From: Seiridium cupressi
Lineage: Eukaryota; Ascomycota; Sordariomycetes; Amphisphaeriales; Sporocadaceae
DNA length: 64,000 nucleotides
NCBI GenBank assembly: GCA_036674765.1
Contig: JARVKI010000055.1
Location: 62,001-126,000, forward strand
Direction: 5' to 3'
Translations under genes and position numbers: made by a program
Notes under the pieces: model-generated
Seen by the model: the letters and a program-made list of their open reading frames with translations, nothing else
Told to the model about the DNA's origin: nothing
Databases searched by the model: none
Shown here: in pieces, positions 45,349 to 56,660 of the stretch
Layout: each line of letters starts with the position of its first letter
Numbering within the stretch: position 1 is the first letter of the stretch

Positions 45349-47295
45349 ATGGAATCCCTCAACCAGAAGAAAGTCACTAATGGCAATGCTTTTGACGAAA
45401 GTAAACACTACAACAACTACTTTGTACGCGAAGAGGATTTGAAATATGTGCCTCCCTATTTCCGAGATACTCCAGAGACTGTCGACGAAGTAATCTGTCC
45501 AACAGCGGGTGTGTGGCCATCATGGTTGAGTGGGACATTCATGAGGTACTGCAATCAATCCATCTTACCGAGCAGGAGGGTTCCTAATGCTGAATAGAAT
45601 TGGAGCTGGCAAATTTACTATTCCACTTTCAGATGATGGATCGAAACCCAACGCTGTCTTGCAACACTTTTTCGACGGTCTGGGCATCCTTCACAAGTTC
45701 CGCATGGAGAAGGGTCAAGTCCACTACAGCAGCAGACATACCGCCGAAGGAGTAGTGAGAAGAGCCAAGAAGGATGGCTATCTATCAACGATCATGTTTG
45801 GCTTGAACGCCAATACACCACTCAAAGACGCCCAAGACCCCTGTTCCGCTTTGTTGGGAGCACAGGTGGGTGACCTGTGCTTATCTACGGTTTAGAATAC
45901 TGTTGTGACACCTTTAGCAATCAATTTTCATGCCTCAAGGCCATATGGCTCCGGATGAAATGAATATCAACGTCGTCCCGAGGAGAGGTATGCATCTCCC
46001 TCCAGATACGAATCCGAAATCGATGGGATCAGCGGCCGAGGATCCGGAAACGGAGGAACTTCTCGTCCATACAGACTTTAATGCTCTCCAAGTCTGCGAT
46101 GCAAAAACCCTCGCGCCAAAACGACTTCTCACCTACGCTGAGATCGACCCTGAGCTAGCGGGCTTCGGTATCTGCGCCCACCCACCAAAAGACAGAGCTC
46201 GCGGTCAGACCTTTAACTACATCATCAGCAAAGAGGGTGTCTTGTCAATTTTCGCATTGGACATCAAGGCAAAGCCAGTCAAGGTTTTGTGGAAGACCCC
46301 TCTACCTTGTGCGCCTTGTTACATTCATTCTCTTGCAATGACTGACAAGTACGTTGTCTTCATACGAAATGTATGTATAACATCTCTTCTTCTATACAAC
46401 TCGTTTCTAAAGAAGCCAAGCCCATACACATGGATGTCAGCGATACGACGAAACAGCTATTCTACATGCTAGAGTATGAACCTGAGTCTCCGACACAGTT
46501 CTTCGTTCTAGACAAGGAGACTGGGAAACAGTTAGTAGACACAGTTTGCTTATTTTTACTTTTTCTATCTTGGTCCTAACTTATCTTTGCAGTGTTACAA
46601 CATACCACGGCAATGACTTCATGTTCTTTCATTCTGTCAATGCATACGACTATGTGGATGCCGCCACCAAGGAAGTCAACATCCACGTAGATCTTTGCAG
46701 CTACGAAGGCACCTACGTCCCATACCGGGAGTATTCGCTGAGCAATATTGTCGACCCGGCTGCGCCATTCCAGGATGGTACCCTTGTCCGCTATGAGCTC
46801 GCTGGGGTGTCAGTCCAAGGCTTGGAGAAGCCCGGTCGCGTAACAACCAAGGCAGCTATTCCAGGCATTGCGGCCGAGCTTCCCCGTATTGCTAAGCACG
46901 TCTCTATGAGACCGAACTATCGCTATGTGTATTTCACCGCCGGAAATGGTGGGGCCTCCCCGGGCACGGAGGTGCCGATCGGTAGATTGGGCAATGGACT
47001 CAAAGTCGTGCAGGCTGCATTCTTCGGCAGTCTTGCTAAATCAGACTGGAAGACCGGAACATTTATTCGATGGCAGCCCGGAAACGGCGAGAGTTGCCCC
47101 TGCGAGCCAGTCTTTGTCGGGAGACCAGGGGCTACGGAAGAAGACGATGGTGTCGTGTTGACAATTGTTATCAACAAGCAGGGAACGCGAAGTATACTGG
47201 TCGCTTTGGATGGCAAGACATTCAAGGAGATTGCGAGGGCGGACATGCCGCAGATATACGGGCTAGGTCCACACGGTTCATTCATTGAGAGTTGA
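45349..47295 (+). CDS. carotenoid cleavage oxygenase (RPE65/CCD family)
   Basis: Five exons: 45349-45545, 45598-45865, 45918-46370, 46421-46530 and 46593-47295, joining to 576 residues. Family members use an Fe(II) held by four His to cut a carbon-carbon double bond of a carotenoid, apocarotenoid or stilbene with O2. All four ligands are visible in order: AHPPKD, YIHSLAMTDKYV, FFHSVNAYDYVD and GPHGSFI near the C-terminus. Further family parts are WLSGTFMRIGAGKF, QHFFDGLGILHKFRME and EMNINVVPR. The overall pattern is closer to fungal torulene- or retinal-forming oxygenases than to bacterial lignostilbene enzymes, but the substrate cannot be told from this. Exon 4 starts at a third AG in a row (46419-46420), which keeps the frame. 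No carotenoid synthesis gene lies in this window. The Zn2Cys6 gene is divergent. Confidence 0.88.
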
Positions 47296-48611
47296 AATTC
47301 TCTACTGTGATTGTTTACATAACAGCTCGAATTCACAAAAAAAAGAAAAGAGATTCTTCACATTTATTTCTCCACGAAGCATGGGCAACTTGTATTGAGG
47401 TACTAAATGTCAGCTTCGACAGGATGTTTGGATGAAAACAACAAATCATAGTCGGAAGCCACTTTCAAAGCACGCTTGAAGGCTCCCAAAAAGGAACAGT
47501 GTCATTAGCTTATACTATATAAATCTGGACTCCACAATATGATAGTGGGTCTATTGTAAAGTGCTTAAAGGATGTGTGTGTGGTGTAATTTCCGTACATC
47601 ATGAGAGGCTCTAACTAATGTGCGCATCGTATAAGCTTTTTGCGGTAAATGCTCGTATAGATTTAACTTGTTCTTAGGCTGCAACGCTAGCGAAAGCTTC
47701 TCGATCCTGAAAAGAAAAGGCGTATGGCAACGAGAGTGTAAGGTGATTTTCTCTGAAGACAATTCTCGCATGCGATTACACTATTGGTTACCACCAGAAT
47801 GGGTCGCTAATGGCACAGGGTTTGTGGACCAATCTGTAGGTTCGTACACAGAGACTCCTTGCCTACATACCCTGAACATGTCTACTCTACAGTACTACGA
47901 CTGATACCGTGATAGTTAGTGGCGGTCCAGCACATTACTTGCTCAATAGCACGTACAAATTTGCTCACACGATTGTTTTTCATTTCATGCTTGTTCCTGA
48001 GTCATATGTGTTCAAAAGGGTCGCATGATGGAAGCTTAGACGAGCGAAGCAAGCCGAAAACTACTGTCTTAAAGTTGATGAACTGTGCGAACAATGGATT
48101 CAAGGATTATCCACCCTGAAGTTGAAAATTTGTTCAATGTGATTGTATGAACCAGACTAAGAGCCACCGTCAAGTTTCCTATGATGGTTACAATGCCTGA
48201 ATACGCAGGGGATAGAGCGACAATAATGCGTTGTCAAGTTCGGAGATATACATAGAACTCCATGTGCGCACAATATTAGTTTGACCTCAAGCATCGTGAC
48301 TGACGGGTACAAACTCTGACCTTTGAGGCACTTTTCTTCACGATGCCCGACGGAGAAAGGTCATGGCTGTGTATTAATAAACGTCTCCAGGTGTGCCTAG
48401 ATCCCATATTATTCCATTACCACAAATACCCGACAACGTATTCAGCATCTTGTACACCTCGGACAACCAAGCCCATCAGTATCAGACCACTATACTAACT
48501 ATCGAGCTCCATACGCACATTTCCAATCAAACCTACAACAATTCTTTATACAAAGACCCCCTTAGACACCCTTCGACACTACAGCCACCAGCTTACACAT
48601 CACTATTCACC
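47296..48611. other. intergenic spacer, 1.3 kb
   Basis: This contains the 3' flank of the oxygenase gene and the promoter and leader of the cysteine-rich protein. The frame upstream of 48612 is open for 73 codons but its composition looks like leader. No other gene is seen. Confidence 0.45.
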
Positions 48612-49580
48612 ATGTCCACCATGCTCTACACCGAGGAGGAGATCGAGGCAGCTGAGGCACTGATGATGATGTCGAGGTCGATAGAATACGATGCACACTT
48701 GCAACTGCCTGAAGATCGGAAAGACTGTTCCCCGCTTCATAGAGATGCTATCGGACCTCACTCTTTGGCACTCGGCTCAACCAACAATCAGGTACAAGGG
48801 CCAGCACGCATCCCTTCTGAATCTCCAAGACCAGACCCCAGCCCGCCAGTATTCGGATACGATATGGTCGGCGCGATCCTCAACAGCAAGCCGCCTAGTG
48901 CTGAGTTGGATTTTGTCGCCAACCCAGAGAATCCCTATCCAAGACTGGATGAGTCGGTGACTGACCGGGGTCAGACGGCAAAAGCCACCCGTGGAGCCAA
49001 ACGTGCTCTTGAAGCAGTTGATCCTGAGTCTGTGCGAGGATCAAGGAGACAACAACGGCCCACCAAGAAGGCCAGAAGTTCTTCTACTGCTCTAGCGGGG
49101 CCAAGTACGTCGTCTTGGAAGGGCCGGGCACAAAGCGCCGTGCCACCCACTGAAATTTCGAGGTCGGCTCCGACACACTCCCCCGGGCATACAAGAAAAA
49201 TGCTCGAGGACGAAGTTGACAATAAGCTTCGCGAGAAGATGGAGGAACATGGGCAACTCGCTGCCAATGGATCCCCCACCGACGAGGCCAAACGAAAGGC
49301 AAAGTCCGCAGAGAAGGCCATAAGAGAGTACAAACGCGCCAAGTCGTCTCTTGAAAATGGCCAGGAACAGGAACATGCTTGTTCCAACTGCCTTAAGAAT
49401 GGGGGATGGCCGTGTATCGTCTGGAGATCTCGTGACGGCCAGAAGGTCTCGAAATGCAGCAGATGCATATTACTCAAGATCTCCTGCTCATCAGATGGGG
49501 ACGACGGCGCAAAGAAGTCATCGGGCAAGAGCCAGTGTGGGACGGGCTGTAACAAGGTGAAGGCAGATGATGGGGGGTAG
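48612..49580 (+). CDS. hypothetical protein with a C-terminal zinc-cluster-like Cys motif
   Basis: Single-exon gene, 322 residues from ATG 48612, chosen because the sequence before it is leader-like (C/A-rich, no domain) while MSTMLYTEEEIEAAEALMMM looks like a real N-terminus; the frame stays open 73 codons upstream. The first 150 residues are disordered and Pro/Ser-rich, then come basic clusters (RGAKRALEAV; RQQRPTKKARSS) likely to be nuclear signals. A charged helix follows at about residues 190-250. Residues 257-292 hold six Cys spaced C-x2-C-x7-C-x13-C-x2-C-x6-C, close to a Zn2Cys6 cluster (usually C-x2-C-x6-C-x5-12-C-x2-C-x6-9-C), with GWPC and SRCILLKISC around the third and last Cys. 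The cluster is at the C-terminal end rather than the usual N-terminal one. I do not recognise the protein; a DNA-binding or regulatory role is only a suggestion. Confidence 0.68.
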   Translation: MSTMLYTEEEIEAAEALMMMSRSIEYDAHLQLPEDRKDCSPLHRDAIGPHSLALGSTNNQVQGPARIPSESPRPDPSPPVFGYDMVGAILNSKPPSAELDFVANPENPYPRLDESVTDRGQTAKATRGAKRALEAVDPESVRGSRRQQRPTKKARSSSTALAGPSTSSWKGRAQSAVPPTEISRSAPTHSPGHTRKMLEDEVDNKLREKMEEHGQLAANGSPTDEAKRKAKSAEKAIREYKRAKSSLENGQEQEHACSNCLKNGGWPCIVWRSRDGQKVSKCSRCILLKISCSSDGDDGAKKSSGKSQCGTGCNKVKADDGG

Positions 49581-51476
49581 GGATACGAAGGGCAAGCATG
49601 AGCCAGCCAGCATTGTATAGCTGGTTGTATATGACCTTGGGGAGGAGTATTAACTTTTGTAGACGAATGAGTGTCGCGGAGGCGGGGCCTCACCAGCCCT
49701 ATTCGAGTATTGTTATGTAATATCGATAGGCAAATTGAAACTTCAAGCAACCCCCAACAGCTCATGTGCGTGTCTTCTACATCTGTGCTTCTTGCCAAAG
49801 TCTGATCAATGCTGTGCACGTATGCCACGGTTTTTACATGCCTTTCAGCTTGGTACGACGGCTGATACTGAGATCGAGACTATTTTCAGCTTTCGGTTGA
49901 CATGGAGCCTTCCAACTTCTGCTGGGAAGCGTGAGATTCCACCACGGACAGACATAACTGTGTCGCGCAAATACGCCAAAAGACTATGCGATCTGGTTTA
50001 GGAAATGCAGACCAGGCTCTGTTGTTTTGCTTTGGTCACTCCCCTAGTATAGGCTAGCAGGAGGTTGTTCCTCATTGGAGCGCATGATAGGACAGGGGGA
50101 TGGTGGAAACCCTGGAGATCCACCAGTACGATAGATAGGTATAGTGACCGAATAAAATATTAATTAATCTGCCTTATGAACAAGAATTTTTGTCCCGTTC
50201 GAGAGCAATCGAATTCGTGTTCGGCCAGATGGGCCAGCATGCGGACCATGCACCTCGAAGCCCATCTGTCCGGTAGTAGGGATGATGGGGGATGCAAGCT
50301 GACAAGCTCTCAGCGCTTTTCGCTCAAGAGGAACTTAGACAGGGCACAAGCCACCCAGCTTTTGGAACTGCGCAGTGCCAGCATTCAGTCTAATTAAGAC
50401 ATAGCGCTGGCGCGGTAAGGAAGGACCCGGGGCCGAAGTGGTAAATAGTGCCGGTGGTGCGAGTCCAACGCTGTGCTGTGTAGCCATTGTATTACATCCT
50501 CGACTTCATCTGTCAATTTGCATCATGGCTTTGGAATGATCAAGATAATCCAAGAAAAGAATAAGGCTTTCGTCGATGGTTCCGGCGTGAGGTCACAAGC
50601 CGAATACTGACCGCGTCACGAATGCCTAAAGATGAGACCCACAGAAGATACCGACGAGGCCGAGCAAGTCCCGAGCAGCTGCAATCCGTGGAGACTCAAG
50701 AAACTGCACAGGCTGGGAAGCTGAAAGGGGGTATTTAGGTATCTAACGGGGCGGAACACGGGCTGACGACCGTAGTGTTGAAACAGTTCAGTATCAGCAA
50801 AGCCGGACGTTCGGCTTAGTTGCGCTATTGGCTAATTGTGATGGGTTCCGGATCTCAGTAGAAGGCGGGAAGGTGAAGAAGAGAGCATTATCTTTGCTGA
50901 ATGTATCCCTTCCTCCTAGCTCAACGAGTCTAGATAAAGATTGTAACAAAAACGCTTGGAGACGTCGACGTCAGGGTGACCCAGTGTGCAGGGAGCCGGG
51001 CCCTCAGAAAAGTGATGAATTGGCTTATCAGAAGCCAGCAATTAATCAATGCGACGCTAAAAGACGGGATGAAGGGATCTTAGAGGGCGACTGAAAATTT
51101 CGTGTCGTGGTTCTGCAGCTCGGGGGATACGCCGAAGCTCAGATTACCGGCGAAACTTGCCAGAGACTCTCCAGCAGGGCAGGTGCTGCTAGTGGACAGC
51201 CTACATTAGTACTAACAGCCTTCCGTCACAGTCCAAGTTACAGCTGGTGGGCTCTTGGGGGTCCAGTGTCCAGCGCACCCACCCCGACCTGCGCTTTGCT
51301 CTGCTTGGCACCCTGACTACGTTGGCTGCGGTCCCCACCCCTTCATTACTCACCTCAGATATTGCGCTCACCTCAAATTTTATTAGTGATGCTCGTCCCT
51401 CCTTCCTGCTAAACTACAACTTCCGTACCAAGTCGTACTTTGGACCATTGCACCTCGCATCCAGGTCCTCGAAGCT
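49581..51476. other. intergenic region, 1.9 kb
   Basis: This separates the cysteine-rich protein from the NADH dehydrogenase. Frames at 49735-50001, 50176-50397 and 50828-51316 have no motifs. The last 150 bp are likely promoter and leader of the dehydrogenase. Confidence 0.45.
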
Positions 51477-53373
51477 ATGGCTTCATCCTCACGGGCCCTG
51501 ACTCGGCTTGCCGGGCCCCGGCTCGCCCCCAGAGCTCACGCGAAGCTCCCAGCAGCTCGAGCTCCTGCAAGCGTCGCCAGCATCACCACGACGTCACCTG
51601 CCCGGAGAACCACTCTGGCTGCTGTGCCCAACCCCAGAACACTGCAGAGCCAGCTTATAGCTCGCCAGTTCAGGAGGGCATACGCGGACTCGGCCCCTGC
51701 AGCACCCGCGAAGAAGCGCAAGTTTCGCGTCTTCAGATGGGCCTGGCGTCTCACCTATGTCGCCGTTCTCGGCAGCCTGGGCTACATCATCTACGATGGC
51801 TACAATGCGCGACACCCAGACGACCAATTCTCTCCTGATCCTAACAAGAAGACCCTCGTGGTCCTCGGTAAGTGGTTCAGTGCGCCCCATTGGCCTTCTC
51901 GGCTTCGGCTGGTGACGACTGACACGTGGTTCCGACAGGTACCGGCTGGGGTTCCGTCGCACTCCTGAAGAAGCTCGATACGGATAACTACAACGTCATT
52001 GTAGTATCGCCACGCAACTACTTTCTGTTCACGCCCCTACTCCCGTCATGTACCACCGGCCAAATCGAGCATCGCTCCATCATGGAGCCTGTGCGCCAGA
52101 TTCTGCGCCAGAAGAAGGCTGCCGTCAAGTACTACGAAGCTGAAGCCACAAAGATTGATCATGAGCGCAAGATTGTCAAGATCACAGACAACAGCGAAGT
52201 CAAGGGTACCATCACTGAGACCGAGGTTCCCTACGACATGCTAGTCATTGGCGTTGGCGCTGAAAATGCTACCTTTGGTATCCCGGGCGTCCGTGAGCAC
52301 AGCTGCTTCCTCAAGGAAATCCGCGATGCCCAAGCCATCCGCACTAGGATCATGGACTGCGTCGAGACGGCTGCCTTCAAGGACCAAGATCCCGCCGAGG
52401 TCGACCGTTTGTTGCACATGGTAGTCGTCGGTGGTGGCCCTACTGGTGTTGAGTTCGCCGGCGAGCTGCGCGATTTCTTCGACGATGACATCAAGAAGCT
52501 AATTCCGGACATTGCTGATCGCTTCAAGGTGACTCTGGTTGAAGCTCTACCCAATGTCCTGCCCATGTTCAGCAAACAGCTCATTGACTACACTGAGAGT
52601 ACCTTCAAGGAAGAACACATCGAGATCAAGACTAAGACTATGGTTAAAAATGTTACAGACAAATTCATCGAGGCTGCTGTTACTGGCCCCGATGGCAAGA
52701 AGGAAACCGTCACTATCCCTTATGGTCTCCTTGTGTGGGCCACCGGCAATGCCGTGCGACCCATCGTCAAGGATCTCATGACGCAGATTCCAGCTCAGAA
52801 GGACTCCAGGCGTGGCTTGGCCGTTAACGAATACCTTGTCGTCCAAGGCTCTCGCGACATCTGGGCCGTCGGAGACTGTGCTGTTGCTGGTTACGCCCCC
52901 ACTGCCCAGGTTGCGGCGCAAGAAGGTGCTTTCCTTGCCCGCCTCTTCAACAACATGGCCAAGACCGAAGCCCTCGAGAGCAAGATTCAGGACCTTAGCT
53001 CTGGCCTGAACCTGAAGCCTGGTAACGCCGCCGAGGCTGCTCAGGAGATAGAGGCTACCGAGCGCAAAATTCGCCGCGTCAAAGATCTTCAGCCTTTCCA
53101 CTACTCTCACCAGGGTAGCTTGGCTTACATTGGAAGCGACAAGGCTGTTGCTGATGTCGCCTGGCTCAATGGCAACGTTGCATCTGGCGGCAAATTGACG
53201 TATTACTTCTGGAGAAGCGCTTATCTGAGCATGTGCTTCAGCAGTAAGTTTAATCTCATTCTTGCATGATCAATTTCACCATAACTAACGAATAACCAGC
53301 TCGCAACCGGGTTCTTGTAGTCATGGACTGGATCAAGGCAAAAGTTTACGGTCGGGATGTTTCCCGGGAGTAA
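51477..53373 (+). CDS. mitochondrial alternative (type II) NADH dehydrogenase
   Basis: Three exons, 51477-51867, 51939-53243 and 53300-53373, giving 589 residues. The enzyme passes electrons from NADH to ubiquinone without pumping protons, bypassing complex I. The N-terminus is rich in Arg, Ala and Ser (mitochondrial presequence), followed at about residues 88-108 by a membrane segment (WRLTYVAVLGSLGYIIYDGY), an arrangement seen in external enzymes that face the intermembrane space. The FAD-binding motif is VVLGTGWGSVALLKKL, split by intron 1, and the NADH-binding motif is VVVGGGPTGVEFAGEL. Further family parts are YFLFTPLLPSCTTG, WAVGDCAVAG and the C-terminal membrane anchor region KLTYYFWRSAYLSMCFS. 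The insert between the NADH domain and C-terminus has no EF-hand loop, so this is not the calcium-binding form. Intron 2 has a clear CTAAC branch site. Confidence 0.92.
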
Positions 53374-54224
53374 AGAGTAATGACCGACTTAGACACGGTG
53401 GTCGGCTTTCATGGTGAATCAACAACAGGGTCATTTTACACGATGGCTCTTTGGCGCCTTTGCTTGTAAGGAGTTGGAGGGCCAAAATCTTATAGACGAT
53501 GGGTAACGTATAGACTGGTCACTGCAGAGGGGAGCCGCACTCGAGAGATTAGGTCCGCTACTGGGTAAGGAACGAGGACAACAATATCTCTGTATAGTAT
53601 GTGTTAATACATATATATGTTTATCTCGTTCGGTCTCGCCGCGATGTACTTGGCGTACTATCTACGACGCCTTCGTGACCCAGGCAGATAACGTGTGCAA
53701 TAGGCTTTTAAATCACAGTTCCTCCGCTCGAATTATGTAGCTACCACGATATAGAGTCTTCTATCAGGATGTATCAGTATCTCCGTGACCCCGATTCCAA
53801 GGAAACAGTCCCCTCGTTGCTTGATGACATTATCGAGTCTGAATGTTCCGTACAGTTGCTCCTGCTGCCTATGCAATGCGTATCAAATGAGTTTCGCATC
53901 ATCCACCCCCTTGGACAGTCGAGTCCAACTGCTGAATCTTATGCCAGGCTAAGGGTGTACGGTACTGTTCCCACGCCTTCAACTCCATTACATTCACTTC
54001 AAAACTTCCCGCGCTCCTCAATTCATATTTGATACCACAATGATCAGTACTACGGCTCCATCTCGAGTTAGCTACAAGGAAAAGTAATCGGAGGACAAAT
54101 TCTAGCAGGCTAGACTGGAATACAAAACACCGATCCCGAAACCGACTGAGATCAAGGTTATCCATCGCACGGAAGATGCCGTCCAGCTACATAAGAGCAC
54201 AAGACTCGCTCCGAGATAGATGTG
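53374..54224. other. spacer between convergent genes
   Basis: 850 bp between the stops of the dehydrogenase and the pinin-like gene. Short frames only. Confidence 0.5.
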
Positions 54225-55324
54225 TCAATAAATTACAGTGTCCTCATCTCCCTCCACCATAACATCTTCGTTCTCATCGGCCTCCTTGTCCTGTTGATGA
54301 CCAGCCTTGTTGGTGCTCTCAGAGGCGTCTCCGTTAGTAGTCTCAGCGGTGTCATGAGGTTGGGGAGGATCAACGGGTAATGCATCAGTATCAACTTTAC
54401 CCGACGTATTTTCCGCATCCTCGGGGGTTTGTTCCACGGGGAAAGGCTGGGACTCGGGGGCAGGTTCCCGTTCAGAGGTCGGCTTGATGGAAACACCAAG
54501 GGCTGTCAGTCTCTGCTCTTTCCGTTGCTTGAACTCACGGGTTTCTTTCTCGACCAGGTCTTCTGCATCGTGGATCTGGTCCTTGATGAGGTCTTCTTGA
54601 TCTTCTGTAAGCTCCCAAGGAAGGTAATACTGGGATGGGGTCAGCTCTGAAAGCTCGACTTGAAAGTACCATGGAGTGAAGGCTACTCACTATCCTGGGT
54701 TCAGATCTGGTCTCGAGAAAGCGTGCCGTATCGAGTAAATGGTCATGTTTCGTCCGCATCTACCATCCATCTGTCAGTGTCCATGCCTAGCTCCGCAACG
54801 GCAGGGGCCCACATACAACTCGCTCCTCCCACTCGATTTGTTCCTGCCTCCTCACAGCCTTGAGCTTCGCTAGCCTCTCTTCGCGGTGCTTGTCATCTTC
54901 TGCTTTCTGCTGTGAGACTCTTGCTTGTTGTTTCCGCTCAATCTCATGTCTTTTCTTCTGCGACGAGCTCTTGTTGGTCTGACTGAGTGTGCTCAGGAGA
55001 CCACCGAATAGCCGCTTGCCCCGCTTCTTCTCCTCTACCGAGGCGCTCTGTCGACGATCGAGTGAGGGTGATATCACCGGGCCATCACGGGCTGCTATGG
55101 AGTCTCGCCGTACGCGCTTGGGCGACTTTGATCCTTCATCGTGGCCGTCGCGCCCGGGCGAAAATGCCTTGCGTTTCTGTGCTTTCGGCGACGTGCTGGA
55201 GGACTCATCGTGCTTCGACTCGTCCGGGCCAGTGGGAGCATCGTGTACTAACGGTCTGGCGGAGCTTGTCAGCCAATCGTGACGCGGATCTCATGCGCAT
55301 ATCAACTCACTCGTCGGTGTCCAT
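54225..55324 (-). CDS. pinin/SDK/MemA domain protein
   Basis: Four exons on the minus strand: 55324-55311, 55255-54817, 54759-54691 and 54629-54225, giving 308 residues. Pinin-domain proteins are nuclear and associate with spliceosome and exon-junction complexes. The domain covers about residues 85-210: KRGKRLFGGLLSTLSQTNKS, then KKRHEIERKQQARVSQQKAE, then RTKHDHLLDTARFLETRSEP, then YYLPWELTEDQEDLIKDQI and DAEDLVEKETREFKQRKEQR. The N-terminal 80 residues are disordered with basic clusters (SPKAQKRKAF; KSPKRVRRDS) that could be nuclear signals. The C-terminal 100 residues are acidic and Thr/Glu-rich. Exon 1 is only 14 bp. The gene diverges from the Rds3 gene across 416 bp; both belong to pre-mRNA processing, so co-regulation is plausible. 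Confidence 0.85.
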
Positions 55325-55740
55325 AGTTGTAACGGCGGGAATCAGCGCAATCTCCTTCTGATGCCTAATCTTACGCGATGATAACGATGCACTCCTAGCT
55401 TTCTATTTCCCGGCCAGCAGATCGGCGCCGCAGTTGGTGGTTGCTTTAAGCAACAACTTACAAGGCTGAGAGTCCGCGTAGATTGTCTTTCGGGGTATTG
55501 GCTTTTATGCACACATGCCCCGCGCAACGCCACTTTTATGCAGTAAGCTTTGAAATTGTGCAGAGAGCTCCAACGTAGGCGCAGAGAAATCTCCAGAAAA
55601 CAGTGGCAAGGCTGAGAAATCGAGCTTCAACTTGGCTATTTCCGCATCTATCGCTCTTTCGACCATAAACACGATCTCTACAACTGCAACCCAGGAAGCC
55701 CAAGATTCTGCGATCTTGGAACCCTCACAAAGACGCAAAA
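55325..55740. promoter_or_regulatory. bidirectional promoter of the pinin-like and Rds3 genes
   Basis: 416 bp between two start codons pointing away from each other. Both genes act in pre-mRNA processing, so this short stretch likely carries a shared control region. I did not define individual sites. Confidence 0.6.
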
Positions 55741-56151
55741 ATGTCGCGCCATCATCCGTAAGTCCACGTCGTCGAGTCGTCTCAGCAAGATCCACTCTGC
55801 ATAGACACATGCTAACAACCCTTCTTCCTTCCCAGCGATCTAGTAATGTGCCGCAAGCAACCCGGCATAGCCATCGGCCGTCTCTGCGACAAGTGCGACG
55901 GCAAGTGTCCGGTATGCGACTCGTACGTGCGACCTACAACCCTGGTGCGCATCTGCGACGAGTGCTCGTTCGGCAACTACCAAAACAAGTGCGTCGTCTG
56001 CGGCGGCGAGGGCATATCGGATGCCTTCTACTGCTTCGAGTGCACGCGGTTGGAGAAGGATAGGGACGGATGCCCGAAGATTATCAATCTGGGTAGTTCG
56101 AGGACAGATCTGTTTTATCAGAAGAAGACGAATCGGGGGGCTGCATATTAG
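55741..56151 (+). CDS. rds3: Rds3/PHF5A, SF3b subunit of the U2 snRNP
   Basis: Two exons, 55741-55757 and 55836-56151, giving 110 residues, the exact length usual for PHF5A. It is a small zinc-binding protein at the heart of SF3b, where it helps hold the branch-site adenosine of introns. The whole chain matches the family: [20 protein letters not shown], then [17 protein letters not shown], then [20 protein letters not shown], then [20 protein letters not shown] and [20 protein letters not shown]. The C-x2-C pairs form three zinc sites arranged as a knot. Exon 1 is only 17 bp and codes for the first five residues plus two bases; taking an inner ATG at 55846 would lose the conserved N-terminus. 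The gene diverges from the pinin-like gene. Confidence 0.95.
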
Positions 56152-56660
56152 ATCTAGAGTGCCCGGGGCTGGGCTTGGGAGAGAAGAGTATCTCGTCCTC
56201 AACATCATACCGACATCCTTGGGCTGCCAGGCACCTCCAGGGGGAGGTCTTGCTGTCTAGGCACCTTGCATTTCATGGCGTTCGCTGGAAATTGGATTTG
56301 GGGGAAGACTGGCATTTAGACGAAGCTCGATACCCAAAAGCTCGACATCAATCAAAAACGTTGTTTTATTTCTGGCATTGTCATCTGTCTTTCTAGGTTG
56401 TTCGAGCCACTTCGGTACACACAATCTAAAATTATAGCTTTTGTGGCTCTAGGTTACATTGAACGCGCTGAGAGAGCCTGGACAAGTTACGCAGTAACTT
56501 ACATATGGAATGAATTGATGACGTGAATCCATACCGTCATTGGGTTACCATAATACAAGCGCCGTGCTACCCACAATTCACAGTGCCCAATAGTTTGAAT
56601 ATACACAAGTTAACCTCCTGAACTTGTCCAGCCTTACGCCCATTTTCTGCACCTGCAGGA
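56152..56660. other. spacer between convergent genes
   Basis: 509 bp between the stops of Rds3 and the tail-anchored protein gene. No coding features are seen. Confidence 0.5.

Noticed and set aside
48393..48611. Upstream extension of the cysteine-rich protein by 73 codons
   Set aside because: It begins at a non-ATG codon and has the composition of a 5' leader. The ATG at 48612 gives a better N-terminus.
50400..50480. Possible tRNA, suggested by GGTGCGAGTCCAACG and a partial acceptor-like pairing
   Set aside because: The T-arm does not have the needed GTTCRANYC pattern and no full cloverleaf can be drawn.
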